The notes: generated by a model not told the origin, from the letters alone. A stretch of 64,000 nucleotides of DNA from Alphaproteobacteria bacterium (GCA_030424975.1 JAUHVY010000001.1:989093-1053092), one strand, 5' to 3'; positions 53,021-63,209 are shown, counted from the first letter of the stretch. Numbers and translations are program-made.

Positions 53021-54523
53021 ATGTCGATAGACCCTAAAATAGCAAAACATATTTGCAATGTTGTACGCCGACAAGTTCAGGGATCTTACCCTGAATTGTA
53101 TATACATTATGTTGTTCATGCAGAAGATAAGCGTGAGGATGCGTTCCATGCTGATCGTAACATCATCATGTCACACCCTGCAGGGTACGTCGCATATAGA
53201 TATCCGAATAAAGATGACACAAAAAAAATTCTGAGCAAAAACAGGTCTAGATTTGTGTCGATTGCGCGTCACAACAGTCCCGGATTTTTAGGGTTCTTTA
53301 AAAACAATGCCTATTTGGCATTTTGCTTCCTGAATTACGATCGCTTCTCATCAGAAGAGAATTTACGTAACCATGCAATACATATGGCGTGGCACGCTAT
53401 TACCCTCTACACTGATTATAAAGACACTTTACAGGGCAACACGCCCAAAGATCAGCCGGCGACGTTTATTGATGTAAATCAACTTATTGTTCCGTCCTTC
53501 AGCCATAAACAGCTTTTTCACAAAAACCTCCTTGGTGATATATTTTCCGCTAGCCTGCAATCCCTTCAAGGCCGTGAAGAATCTTTTGCACTTTTGGCAC
53601 GGCAAAGAATTCTTGACGGGCTCTGTCCTACCGTAGGTTTTAAAAGTGAAAACTTTCCTTTCCCGGTATGTCTGGACACACTCGAATTCGTTTTTCAAAA
53701 CCATACAAATCATTACAAAGCGACAAAGAAAACATTGCTCTCAGCTGTCAAAATGACAGAGGAAATCGGTAAAACATACGAAACATCCACCACCGAACAA
53801 TGGATGAGCTTTAGCCTGCCTGCACAAAAAATGGCCTGGTCGGGACATCGTCCCGAAACAATACTAGGCGCCGCGCTTTACACCGCCGAAGATGCCTATG
53901 TGCAATCTATTGCCGACCTTATTGCCGACAAGATGGAAATGAGGCCTGACCCTGTTACCATGCTTCCGGAATATAACCCCTTTGCAAACCCGGAAACCAA
54001 TGAACGTATGCACAAAAAGCAATGCTACGACCTGATTGATTCTTTATGCAAGAAGACATACTCCTCGGGGCAAAAATCCTTATTCCTGGATGCTGCACGT
54101 AATCAGATACACACCCTACTTGAAAACCGCGTAATGGGCTGGTGTGTTCCCGCCCTCATTCGTGCATCGGAAGTGGTCGGAATGCATGATGATAACATGC
54201 CGATGACCGAAACGCTGAAAACCGTGGTATACGAATTCGAAAGAGATGTTGATGCCACCCCGTGGTCAACACTGACATACTTATTTGATCTGATTTTTTT
54301 CGCTCGCAGAGAGGGGGAAAAAATGGACATACAAAAATTACTTAATATCACCTCTCAAAATGATGAATTTACATCGATTCACATTGCATTGACATCATTA
54401 CATAGTAATGCGCCCCCCCTGCCTGATAGCAGTACAAGCCAAACCATTTCTCATAACTCTATGTCAACAACGCCTATTGTTGAGGAACCCAAGGTACACA
54501 TCGCCGATTTATTAAAATCCTAA
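53021..54523 (+). CDS. Hypothetical protein (500 aa), no recognised family
   Basis: Long intact ORF with its own terminator; contains NHAIHMAWHAITLYTDY. Confidence 0.65.
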   Translation: MSIDPKIAKHICNVVRRQVQGSYPELYIHYVVHAEDKREDAFHADRNIIMSHPAGYVAYRYPNKDDTKKILSKNRSRFVSIARHNSPGFLGFFKNNAYLAFCFLNYDRFSSEENLRNHAIHMAWHAITLYTDYKDTLQGNTPKDQPATFIDVNQLIVPSFSHKQLFHKNLLGDIFSASLQSLQGREESFALLARQRILDGLCPTVGFKSENFPFPVCLDTLEFVFQNHTNHYKATKKTLLSAVKMTEEIGKTYETSTTEQWMSFSLPAQKMAWSGHRPETILGAALYTAEDAYVQSIADLIADKMEMRPDPVTMLPEYNPFANPETNERMHKKQCYDLIDSLCKKTYSSGQKSLFLDAARNQIHTLLENRVMGWCVPALIRASEVVGMHDDNMPMTETLKTVVYEFERDVDATPWSTLTYLFDLIFFARREGEKMDIQKLLNITSQNDEFTSIHIALTSLHSNAPPLPDSSTSQTISHNSMSTTPIVEEPKVHIADLLKS

Positions 54524-54533
54524 GCGCATAAAA

Positions 54534-54564
54534 AACGCCCCCATTTCTGAGGGCGTTAAACTTT
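54534..54564. terminator. Terminator between convergent genes (54523 + and 54583 -)
   Basis: aacgccc-ccatttctga-gggcgtt with A and T runs on either side. Confidence 0.75.
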
Positions 54565-54582
54565 TATCCATTATATAAACAA

Positions 54583-55068
54583 TTAGTTCATAATCTGCCA
54601 GCTACCGTCAGGCTGTTGACACGCTGTGCCATAGGCTGATTCTTTCTGGCCACCAACATAAATGGTTTGCTGGAATTCACGGCAATATTTACCGCTAGAG
54701 CTGTAACCGTCTTTTGTCGCAACAACTTCACCGTAGTTACCACTTTCCGGATTGTTCCATGAAATAGGCTCACCGATTGGTGCTGATTGCGCTTCATACG
54801 AAGCATTGGACGCATACTGTCTGTCAGCCTTATCCAAAGAGCGGCCAATCTCACTACCAGCCAAAGCGCCAAGAAGTGCACCCGCACCTGTCGCCCATAG
54901 CTGACCGGAGCCGCCACCAACTTTTGAACCTAAGATACCACCGATAAGCGCACCACTACCAGCGCCGATCATCTGTTTGTTACCTGCACCTTGCATGCTT
55001 TCACACGCGCCTAGCGCCAGTGTCGAAACCATCATCATTGTTAAAGCTATTTTTTTCATTATGCCCAT
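54583..55068 (-). CDS. Glycine-zipper / 17 kDa surface-antigen-like lipoprotein
   Basis: Lipobox LALGACESMQ; glycine zipper MIGAGSGALIGGILGSKVGGGSGQLWATGAGALLGALAGSEIGRSLD. Confidence 0.88.
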   Translation of the reverse strand: MGIMKKIALTMMMVSTLALGACESMQGAGNKQMIGAGSGALIGGILGSKVGGGSGQLWATGAGALLGALAGSEIGRSLDKADRQYASNASYEAQSAPIGEPISWNNPESGNYGEVVATKDGYSSSGKYCREFQQTIYVGGQKESAYGTACQQPDGSWQIMN

Positions 55069-55194
55069 ACCTTTGCTGTCGGGTTATTAAAGTCATTTGA
55101 GTTACGCAGTATATCCATTTATAAAATGAATTCATAGCATATTACGAAGCAAACAGATAACCCCTTCGAAAAGTTTCAAAAAAAGGTAAAAAAT

Positions 55195-55791
55195 ATGGAT
55201 AACCCTTTATCAAATGACCCTATCAAGCAATTCAATGAATGGCTAAACCTTGCAAAACAAAGCGAAATTAACGATGCCGATGCGATGGCTGTGGCTACGG
55301 CCACAAAAGACGGAAAGCCATCTGTACGTATGATTTTATTGAAACAAGCGGATGACCGGGGGTTTAAGTTCCATACAAATTGCGAAAGCCAAAAAGGCAT
55401 GGAACTGACCGAGAACCCGCAAGCAGCGCTTTGTTTTCATTGGAAATCATTGCGTAAACAGGTTCGAATCGAAGGTGATATTGAAATGGTAAGTATTGAT
55501 GAAGCAGACGAGTATTACGCGAACCGCCCGTATAACCGTAAAATCGGCGCACATGCCTCTGCACAATCACGCCCGCTTGAAAGCCGTAAAAAGCTTGAAT
55601 GTCGTATTAAAGAACTCGAACAACAATACCCCGAAAGTGCAATTATCCCGCGCCCGCCCTATTGGGTTGGCTATCGCGTGAAGCCAAAACGCATTGAATT
55701 TTGGATGGATAACCCCGATCGATTACATGATCGTTTTGTATACATCAAAAACGATAACGGTAATTGGGATATAACGCGGCTCTACCCTTGA
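55195..55791 (+). CDS. pdxH: Pyridoxamine 5'-phosphate oxidase
   Basis: AMAVATATKDGKPSVRMILLKQADDRGFKFHTNCESQKGMELTENPQAALCFHWKSLRKQVRIEG...RLYP. Confidence 0.97.
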   Translation: MDNPLSNDPIKQFNEWLNLAKQSEINDADAMAVATATKDGKPSVRMILLKQADDRGFKFHTNCESQKGMELTENPQAALCFHWKSLRKQVRIEGDIEMVSIDEADEYYANRPYNRKIGAHASAQSRPLESRKKLECRIKELEQQYPESAIIPRPPYWVGYRVKPKRIEFWMDNPDRLHDRFVYIKNDNGNWDITRLYP

Positions 55792-55861
55792 TTTTCATGG
55801 CGAACAACGCCATAAAAACAGGTAAATCATTTTCACAATTTAAGGTAACGGAGTTTTTGTT

Positions 55862-57808
55862 ATGAGCGCACAGGAAAAAGAACAGCAACCACAGGCCGCA
55901 CAACAGAATTTCAGCGCAGATGTTTCGCGCTTGCTCGATATTGTTGCACATGCCTTATACACGAATCATGACGTCTTTTTGCGCGAGCTTGTATCGAATG
56001 CCGCGGACGCCTGTGACCGCCTGCGTTATGAGGCCATTCAAAGCCCTGAGCTAATTGCCGATAATCCTGAATTCCGTATTTGCGTCTATAAAGATACAAC
56101 GGCACGTACCGTCACCGTTGTTGATAACGGCATCGGCATGAACGAGGAAGAGTTAACCGAAAACCTTGGTACTATTGCAAAATCAGGCACAGCTGCATTG
56201 ATGGAGCAAATGAAAAGCGCCCCGGAGCAAGATGAGAAGCTCAAGCTGATCGGGCAATTCGGGGTTGGATTCTACGCCGGATACATGGTTGCACATAGAA
56301 TCGAAGTCGTTAGCCGTAAAGCAGGCCAAGATCAAATCTGGCATTGGGAATCAGATGGTAAAACCGGCTTCACCGTGCGCCCTGCAAGCGATGTAGAAGC
56401 AGAGCGTCTGGATGGTAAACGCGGTACAGCCATAACATTGCATACAAAAGACGAGGCATGTGATTTCCTTTTGGATGAAAAAATCACCCAAACAATCAAG
56501 GAATATTCTGATCACATCAGTGTTCCCGTTTTCCTTGGTGCGCCATCAATGGTGTCAAAGGATAAGGACGCAGAAGCGATCAACAACGCATCTGCCCTAT
56601 GGATGCGGTCCAATACTGAAGTAAGCGACGAAGAATACCAAACCTTTTATAACCATATCTCAAACAGCTTTGATGAGCCGATTATGCGCTCTCATTGGCG
56701 TGCGGAAGGGACAATTGAGTTTTCCGCCCTCCTCTATATCCCGACACTCCGCCCTTGGGATCTGTTTGACCCAAGCCGCAGAAATTTTGTCCGTCTTTAT
56801 GTTCGCCGCGTCTTTATCACGGAAAATCTTGATACATTGATGTATCCGTGGCTGCGTTTTATGCGTGGTGTTATCGACAGCGAAGACCTGCCACTGAATA
56901 TCAGCCGTGAATCGTTGCAATATAACCCTGTAATTGAAAAAATCCGTAGCTCCGTTGCGCGACGCGTTTTGGGTGATCTTAACAAACTGGCGATGAATGA
57001 TGCACCCGCTTTTGCGACATTCTGGGGGCAATTCGGCCCGGCCCTAAAGGAAGGGTTATATGATGCCCAAGAACACCGCGAAGCCCTGCTCAAGGTTTGC
57101 CGATTCTACTCCAGCCATGATGACGGCGCAGCATTAACGTCTTTTGCGGATTATGTAGAGCGCATGCAAGAAGGCCAGCAGCAAATCTATTATCTCAGCG
57201 GTGAATCACTCGATAGCATCAAAAACAGCCCGCAACTTGAGGGGTTTAAATCTCGCGGTATCGAGGTTTTATTCTTTACAGATACGATCGATGACTTCTG
57301 GCTACAGACTGTTCAAGACTATAAGGGGCATCAATTCCAATCCATTACAAAGGGTGATATTGACCTCGAATCGTTTGATAAAGGCGAAATAGACGAAACC
57401 AATGAAAACGACAAACCCGAAGAAAAACAGGAAAATAGCGATAAAATCACTTCGTTGGTTGAAACTATGCAAGGCCTATTAGAAGAACACGTACATAATG
57501 TACGTAAATCTAAACGCCTGACCGACTCGCCTGTTTGTTTGGTGGCACCTGATGGCGGCGTAGATATGTATATGGAACGCGTGTTACGTTTGCACCAACA
57601 ATATAAATCTGATGGAAAGCCTGTACTGGAGATTAATCCAAAGCACCCGTTAATACAACGCATGGCTGAAATACATGAAAAAGGCGAAGATGTATCAGAT
57701 GCGGCCTATCTATTGTTAGATCAAGCTAAAATCATTCAAGGGGAACCGATTAGTGACCCGAGTGCATTCACACGCCGCATGTCTGAATTTATGAAAAAAG
57801 CAATTTAA
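55862..57808 (+). CDS. htpG: Chaperone HtpG (Hsp90)
   Basis: FLRELVSNAADACDRLRYEA, DNGIGMNEEELTENLGTIAKSGT, IGQFGVGFYAGYMVA. Confidence 0.98.
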   Translation: MSAQEKEQQPQAAQQNFSADVSRLLDIVAHALYTNHDVFLRELVSNAADACDRLRYEAIQSPELIADNPEFRICVYKDTTARTVTVVDNGIGMNEEELTENLGTIAKSGTAALMEQMKSAPEQDEKLKLIGQFGVGFYAGYMVAHRIEVVSRKAGQDQIWHWESDGKTGFTVRPASDVEAERLDGKRGTAITLHTKDEACDFLLDEKITQTIKEYSDHISVPVFLGAPSMVSKDKDAEAINNASALWMRSNTEVSDEEYQTFYNHISNSFDEPIMRSHWRAEGTIEFSALLYIPTLRPWDLFDPSRRNFVRLYVRRVFITENLDTLMYPWLRFMRGVIDSEDLPLNISRESLQYNPVIEKIRSSVARRVLGDLNKLAMNDAPAFATFWGQFGPALKEGLYDAQEHREALLKVCRFYSSHDDGAALTSFADYVERMQEGQQQIYYLSGESLDSIKNSPQLEGFKSRGIEVLFFTDTIDDFWLQTVQDYKGHQFQSITKGDIDLESFDKGEIDETNENDKPEEKQENSDKITSLVETMQGLLEEHVHNVRKSKRLTDSPVCLVAPDGGVDMYMERVLRLHQQYKSDGKPVLEINPKHPLIQRMAEIHEKGEDVSDAAYLLLDQAKIIQGEPISDPSAFTRRMSEFMKKAI

Positions 57809-57832
57809 AGCGGATACCCGCCCTATAAACAA

Positions 57833-57868
57833 AGGCTGTTCACATCACTGTAACAGCCTTTTTAGTAT
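57833..57868 (+). terminator. Rho-independent terminator downstream of htpG
   Basis: aaaggctgtt / aacagccttt (57833-57842 / 57854-57863), then tt. Confidence 0.7.
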
Positions 57869-57888
57869 CATGTGTATATAATGTCTTG

Positions 57889-59427
57889 TTATCTTGAACA
57901 AGAACCGCCTGTAGCAGGTGATGATGCACTACCACCTGAGGGTGGGTTAAACCAACAACCAGGCGTCGGACAAACAGAGTCAACATAGTGGTTTGCCCCC
58001 CGACTCTTCACAAATCCAATCATAATCGGATCAGCACAAGACGGAGCAGCACCATCGATCAAGCTGAAAAAGCCATTATACGCATCTAACTGGCCGGGCT
58101 GACCAGGATCACGATTAACGATCGTATCCGTACTGGACCATGTTGGAACAGCATCGGTTATACCAAAGTTAAATTCGCCATCAGATGTCAAGCCTGGAAC
58201 AGGCCCGCCAAACGCACCTTCCATTGCAGATACAGCAGCATTTACAGCCGTACCCAAAACCCCGGGAGCGCCACCTGTTGGAGGTGGAATAAGTGCCGGA
58301 AACTTCAACGTCACATCGCCATTGGCAATATCAGCATGTTGCTGAAGCATACATGGATCAATAAAATCTGAATCACTGAAACCTGGCGGAATTGATGAAT
58401 CATATGGCACACGACACTCCGTTTCATGGATTCTGTAATCATCATTTGCGGCAGCATTCGCTACATATTCCCAAATCGGATAAAAGGCATCGTGCAAGAC
58501 GCCATTTGAAAGACGCGGCTTAGCGGCAAGTGAACCAGGCGGTGAAATATCCAAATGTGATTCAGTTGCAAAATCATAACATTGCGTGCGGAACCAAACA
58601 TCATTCATGCGTTGACACCCTACACTCGGGTTACCGCTTCGCGGAACGTCACTACGACCACCGCCTGTTGCCCAACTACGGATGGCATTCCATGCAGGTG
58701 GACCACCCTCTGCCATAGCGCGATCACCAATCATCAACTCTGGAAAGTTCTCATCAATGTAATATTTTTTGCTTCCTGCACCACCACACGCAAGAAGGTA
58801 TACAGCATCTTCGGCTTCACTTAAATTTGAAACATCTCTAACGAGTTGGTCGAGCACCAGAATTTCAAGCAAACCATACATAAAAAATCCGTTCGTACCT
58901 GATAAGCCGACCAGAGGATCTTTGTATGGATCATCTAAGGCAAGAAACGCTGTTTCACCGCCAGTCAAAATATTGCCGCCAAAACCTGTCGACATATAAA
59001 TATCAAGCCATAAACCGTTTAATGACAAGAAGCCGTTATCATCAGAATGTCTCGGGTTACCGGGAAAATTACCTGCATCTCCCCCCAAACTGGTGTAACC
59101 GGTATAAGCACCAAGGTTATCAAGCCATTCATCAAAACAACTAAGGGATAAAACACTATCAGGACGTGGAATAAGATTATTGTTTTGCGTTATTTCGCGC
59201 TGTGCCTCTTGCCACGCGCGATTATTCATCACATGCCAAAAATCAGGGCTACATGTATTACGTTCATCTGCAGTAGGTGGAAAAACAAATGTACCAAAAG
59301 TTCCGCCCAAATCAATGGCCTCACCTCTTTCAGGTACAGACGCAGCCATTACATTGCCGCTTCCTGCACTGAACATTACAAATCCGCAAAATACGGTAAG
59401 TACAAAATTAAGTAACGACCGAAACAA
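57889..59427 (-). CDS. Secreted Cys-rich protein of unknown function (512 aa)
   Basis: Signal peptide MFRSLLNFVLTVFCGFVMFSAGSGNVMA; about 11 Cys in the mature part; motif CSPDFWHVMNNRAWQEAQREITQNNNLIPRPDSVLSLSCFDEWL. Confidence 0.7.
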   Translation of the reverse strand: MFRSLLNFVLTVFCGFVMFSAGSGNVMAASVPERGEAIDLGGTFGTFVFPPTADERNTCSPDFWHVMNNRAWQEAQREITQNNNLIPRPDSVLSLSCFDEWLDNLGAYTGYTSLGGDAGNFPGNPRHSDDNGFLSLNGLWLDIYMSTGFGGNILTGGETAFLALDDPYKDPLVGLSGTNGFFMYGLLEILVLDQLVRDVSNLSEAEDAVYLLACGGAGSKKYYIDENFPELMIGDRAMAEGGPPAWNAIRSWATGGGRSDVPRSGNPSVGCQRMNDVWFRTQCYDFATESHLDISPPGSLAAKPRLSNGVLHDAFYPIWEYVANAAANDDYRIHETECRVPYDSSIPPGFSDSDFIDPCMLQQHADIANGDVTLKFPALIPPPTGGAPGVLGTAVNAAVSAMEGAFGGPVPGLTSDGEFNFGITDAVPTWSSTDTIVNRDPGQPGQLDAYNGFFSLIDGAAPSCADPIMIGFVKSRGANHYVDSVCPTPGCWFNPPSGGSASSPATGGSCSR

Positions 59428-59522
59428 GCTTTATTCCCACATTTAAATTCGTCATCAAATCATACCTTAACATATTGTAAAACCAGATGACCAGTTTTGA
59501 TTAGAAGATTTATTAAAAATAT

Positions 59523-59945
59523 TCAGGCAATGTAGCGGTCCGCCATCTCTTCTATATCTTCATCAGGAAAATCAAAATAACGTCCCAGCTCCTCAATCAA
59601 CACCTGACGGAGAAGATTTTGCAAGTCATCACCTGTTTCACACCACATATCCAGAATAGCGCGACGATATAAAACAAGTACATCATCATCATTTGCGACC
59701 GTCATTTCAACACCGGGTGAGATTTCCTTGCCGTTCTTATACAAGGCAAGCAACTCATACGGATCATCCAGGTCAAGATCATCCATTGTTATATCATCTG
59801 CCATATCTTCAACGAGGAGCGCCACATCTTCACAATGTGTCAGTAGCTCACCGGGAAGCGAGTCCCATATATTAACGGCTATAGCTTCCAAGTCTTCGGC
59901 ACTTGGGGAAACGGTATAATGCATAACAATACGTTGTCGATCCAT
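59523..59945 (-). CDS. Zincin-like metallopeptidase-family protein (COG3824-like) with degenerate active site
   Basis: Overall family pattern (LPGELLTHCEDVALLVED...DDPYELLALYKNG...VLYRRAILDMWCET...) but EELGR where HExxH is expected. Confidence 0.7.
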   Translation of the reverse strand: MDRQRIVMHYTVSPSAEDLEAIAVNIWDSLPGELLTHCEDVALLVEDMADDITMDDLDLDDPYELLALYKNGKEISPGVEMTVANDDDVLVLYRRAILDMWCETGDDLQNLLRQVLIEELGRYFDFPDEDIEEMADRYIA

Positions 59946-60173
59946 ACAGATTCCTCCTTACGCTAAGTGTACAAACAATGAATTTACGAAATAGGATAAT
60001 ATGAGTCGCCACCATCAACAAACGCTGATTACAAAATCGGGCTTTTATTCCCAATTTTTTATTTTTGCCAGACAAGAAAAAGCGCACCCGTGGAAAAGAT
60101 TCGGAATTTTTGTGAAAATATTAAAATTTTCGTGTAGAATGGTAACAGTCAGCTTTGAATAGGAGATTCTTGA

Positions 60174-60356
60174 ATGACACAAATACCGCCGCAATTTGCC
60201 GCTCAACTTGCGCTAAACAGACAGAATGTCGCCCTTTCGGTCATAAAACAAAATGCTGAACAGGATCAGGCGGTTGCGAACATCTTGGATCAAGCTGTAC
60301 AAAACGCGCAAGCTGCATCAGGCAGTCGCGGAGGCAATGTAAATATCCTCGTCTAA
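60174..60356 (+). CDS. Small putative motility protein (YjfB-like)
   Basis: 60 aa; MTQIPPQFAAQLALNRQNVALSVIKQNAEQDQAVANILDQAVQNAQ resembles the YjfB pattern; AGGAG precedes the ATG. Confidence 0.55.
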   Translation: MTQIPPQFAAQLALNRQNVALSVIKQNAEQDQAVANILDQAVQNAQAASGSRGGNVNILV

Positions 60357-60415
60357 ACAAGGACAGCCCCATCTTTTGTAATAATGAAGTTTTAAACGCC
60401 TGAAATCAGGCGATG

Positions 60416-61642
60416 TTATGCTACTGCCACACGACGCAAGTGGTTCATTTCCCAAAGATCATTGAGTGTGTTGGCCATGTAGCGCACATCATCAAGGCTA
60501 TGTGCAGCGGTAGCGGTCAAACGCAAGCGCTCTGTTCCCTTTGGCACAGTCGGGTAATTAATCGGCTGAACATAGATATTATATTCACTCAAAAGAATAT
60601 CTGTGACCTCTTTACAACATGTCGGCTCACCAACGATAAGAGGAACAATATGGCTCTCTCCCTTCATGAAAGGCATACGTGCATCTTCAAGCATTGCCTT
60701 GAACAAAGCTACGTTCTCACGCTGCTTTACACGTTCAACATCTGATATCTTCAAATGCTCAACCGCAGCATGTGCTGCTGCCAAAACAGCAGGAGGTAAA
60801 CTTGTTGTAAAAATGAATCCTGACGCATAACAACGCACAGCATCAATAACGGCAGCGCTACCGGTAATAAAACCGCCCATCGCGCCATAGGCTTTACCAA
60901 AGGTGCCCTCGATAATGTCAATACGATCAAGTAATCCACGCTCTTCGGCAACACCGCCGCCACGCGGACCATACAGACCAACGCCGTGAACTTCGTCAAT
61001 ATACGTCAATGCATTGTACTTATCCGCAAGATCACAAATTTCTTTGATCGGGGCTATATCACCTTCCATGGAGTAAACAGATTCGAAAACAATCATTTTC
61101 GGACGATTAATGTCGACCGATTTCAAAAGGGTTTCCAAATGCTCCATGTCATTGTGACGGAAAATGAACTTTTGTTGATGACTGCCCTTAATACCATGGA
61201 TCATCGATGCATGGTTTAACTCATCAGAGAAAATCGCGCATTCCGGCATTAACTTACCCAGCGTGCTTAATGCACCTTCATTGGCCACATAACCGGAAGA
61301 GAAAACAAGGCCGGCCTCTTTGTTGTGTAAATCAGCGATCGATTCTTCTAACTGTACGTGATAACGCGTTGTACCCGAGATATTACGTGTACCGCCCGCT
61401 CCCGCACCACATGCATCAATTGCATCTTGCGCGGCCTTCATCACCTTTGGGTGCTGTCCCATACCGAGATAATCATTGCTACACCAAATAGCGACTTCGC
61501 GGCTGTTACCGTTGTCATCGTAATAATTTGCATAAGGGAAACGTCCGGCGATGCGCTCCATCGTCGCGAAAATCCTGTAACGTCCTTCGGCCTTAACTGA
61601 GTCAACACATCCTTGAAAATGTTTATTGTAATCAATCGCCAT
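60416..61642 (-). CDS. hemA: 5-aminolevulinate synthase
   Basis: [71 protein letters not shown]. Confidence 0.97.
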   Translation of the reverse strand: MAIDYNKHFQGCVDSVKAEGRYRIFATMERIAGRFPYANYYDDNGNSREVAIWCSNDYLGMGQHPKVMKAAQDAIDACGAGAGGTRNISGTTRYHVQLEESIADLHNKEAGLVFSSGYVANEGALSTLGKLMPECAIFSDELNHASMIHGIKGSHQQKFIFRHNDMEHLETLLKSVDINRPKMIVFESVYSMEGDIAPIKEICDLADKYNALTYIDEVHGVGLYGPRGGGVAEERGLLDRIDIIEGTFGKAYGAMGGFITGSAAVIDAVRCYASGFIFTTSLPPAVLAAAHAAVEHLKISDVERVKQRENVALFKAMLEDARMPFMKGESHIVPLIVGEPTCCKEVTDILLSEYNIYVQPINYPTVPKGTERLRLTATAAHSLDDVRYMANTLNDLWEMNHLRRVAVA

Positions 61643-61811
61643 AGGGATTTCCCTTCTCTTTTAATTTGCATCTTTATTATGCCTGTACGAGGCTAAGATC
61701 AAGCTTTTCATTACGTTTTTTATAAAAAAATGAAAAACTAAAGGAACTAAATGTTAAAAATAAACATTCTATATCTATTTTTCTATCGCATTTTGTGATG
61801 AAAATAAACCT

Positions 61812-62606
61812 ATGATACTGACTTTTGGACATATATACGCACAGATACATATCGACGTAACCGAAGATACTTACGGCATCGGTTATGGCGGTCACGCCCT
61901 GTGTCAAAGTATCGCAGCCGCGCGTAGCGGTGCAAAGGTCGCCCTAATCGGCGCACTTGGTAAAGATTTGCTTGGTGATAATATTTCAAAAACGTTACGC
62001 AAAGAAGGCATAAGCGCCGCAGGCATCATTACATCAGACAAACAAACGGGGCTGATTACCGATTCACACAGTGTGTCAGGTGCGAATTCTGATATCCAAG
62101 ACGCACAAATACCGCATGAACGTCTGCATTTGCATACATTGCTTTGCCTGCAGAATGATTTAGATGATCATCTAATTGATGCGCTTATACGTAGAGCAAA
62201 AGAAAACGAAGCCAAAACATTCGTTTCTATCCATAATGATGATTTACAAACCAACCGTGCTGCTATGAAGGCGGATATCATTATTACAAATAATGAGCCG
62301 ACGATCCCCTGCGCTGAACATAGTATCATCATTAACGCCATGAACGGCGGCACGAAGGGATTCGCCATTTGGCAAAACGGCCGGAAACAAAGTGAGAGCC
62401 TTTTTGATACAGAACACCTGCCCTGCGCGATGACCTATGATGCTTTTTGCGGCGCCCTTAGCGCGTATATACAGGCCGGGTTACCCATAGAATGTGCCTG
62501 TAATCTGGCTCATCACGCCGCGCTGCTTTGTGCCACGGCGCAAAACAAATCTGATCCTGTTGCATATATCGGATATATCGAAGAATCTGCGCGTAAAACA
62601 GGTTAA
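61812..62606 (+). CDS. Divergent PfkB/ribokinase-family protein
   Basis: N-terminal GYGGHALCQSIAAARSGAKVALIGALGKDLLGDNISKTLRKEGIS; degenerate C-terminal motif AMTYDAFCGAL. Confidence 0.75.
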   Translation: MILTFGHIYAQIHIDVTEDTYGIGYGGHALCQSIAAARSGAKVALIGALGKDLLGDNISKTLRKEGISAAGIITSDKQTGLITDSHSVSGANSDIQDAQIPHERLHLHTLLCLQNDLDDHLIDALIRRAKENEAKTFVSIHNDDLQTNRAAMKADIIITNNEPTIPCAEHSIIINAMNGGTKGFAIWQNGRKQSESLFDTEHLPCAMTYDAFCGALSAYIQAGLPIECACNLAHHAALLCATAQNKSDPVAYIGYIEESARKTG

Positions 62607-62621
62607 GCTACAAAGGTAAAA

Positions 62622-63209
62622 TTAAAAACCGAACGTATCCGCGGCTTTTTCCGCGCGCTCTAATGTTTTATCAAGAGCCGCCATTGTTTTTGCTAAATCC
62701 GCACTATCGTCTTCTTTCCACGTTCGCAGAACCTTCAGATAAACCCCTGTCATACCGGCGATCTTTAATGCGCCTTTAAAACCGCTCGTTTCAATGCCGC
62801 TGGCCTCGAGCATCCATCCCATTGATTTACAAAGATAAGGCATAGAAATAATCACCTGCTTCGGATCGCATTTAAATGAATCAAGGATAGAAACTAAACC
62901 GTCACGGTAATCATTTAAGACTTCATAACGATCCATCAAGATATCAAACAACTTCTCGCGCGGCGTGGTCATGTCATCATCAGAAAGACTAACGCCCTCC
63001 ATGACACGTGCGTCAATTAACTTACCGAATGCAACAAGGATATCGTCCTTATCCTCGATAACCGCAAACAATTCCGACATAGACAATTCAGCATGTTGTG
63101 CGATGTCACGCAATGTAGTGTATTCCCACCCTTGAGATGCTGCCAACGCAAGCGCGCTTTCAATGATTTTTATTTTCATATCCTGCTTATTTTCATCTTT
63201 TTTCGCCAT
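62622..63209 (-). CDS. TetR-family transcriptional regulator-like protein (start trimmed to MAKKDENK)
   Basis: N-terminal HTH KIIESALALAASQGWEYTTLRDIAQHAELSMSELFAVIEDKDDILVAFGKLID. Confidence 0.8.
   Translation of the reverse strand: MAKKDENKQDMKIKIIESALALAASQGWEYTTLRDIAQHAELSMSELFAVIEDKDDILVAFGKLIDARVMEGVSLSDDDMTTPREKLFDILMDRYEVLNDYRDGLVSILDSFKCDPKQVIISMPYLCKSMGWMLEASGIETSGFKGALKIAGMTGVYLKVLRTWKEDDSADLAKTMAALDKTLERAEKAADTFGF

Noticed and set aside
60001-60162. 53-aa + strand ORF (MSRHHQQTLITKSGFYSQFF...) upstream of the YjfB-like gene
   Set aside because: Weakly spaced SD, overlaps the likely promoter of the next gene, composition looks like translated AT-rich intergenic DNA.
60398-60413. 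Short inverted repeat cgcctg-aaat-caggcg downstream of hemA
   Set aside because: Possible weak terminator on the minus strand, but the stem is short and the T tract is broken; not listed as a feature.
61749-61768. aatgtt/aacatt inverted repeat in the hemA-pfkB intergenic region
   Set aside because: AT-rich 6-bp repeat in AT-rich DNA; likely chance without conservation data.
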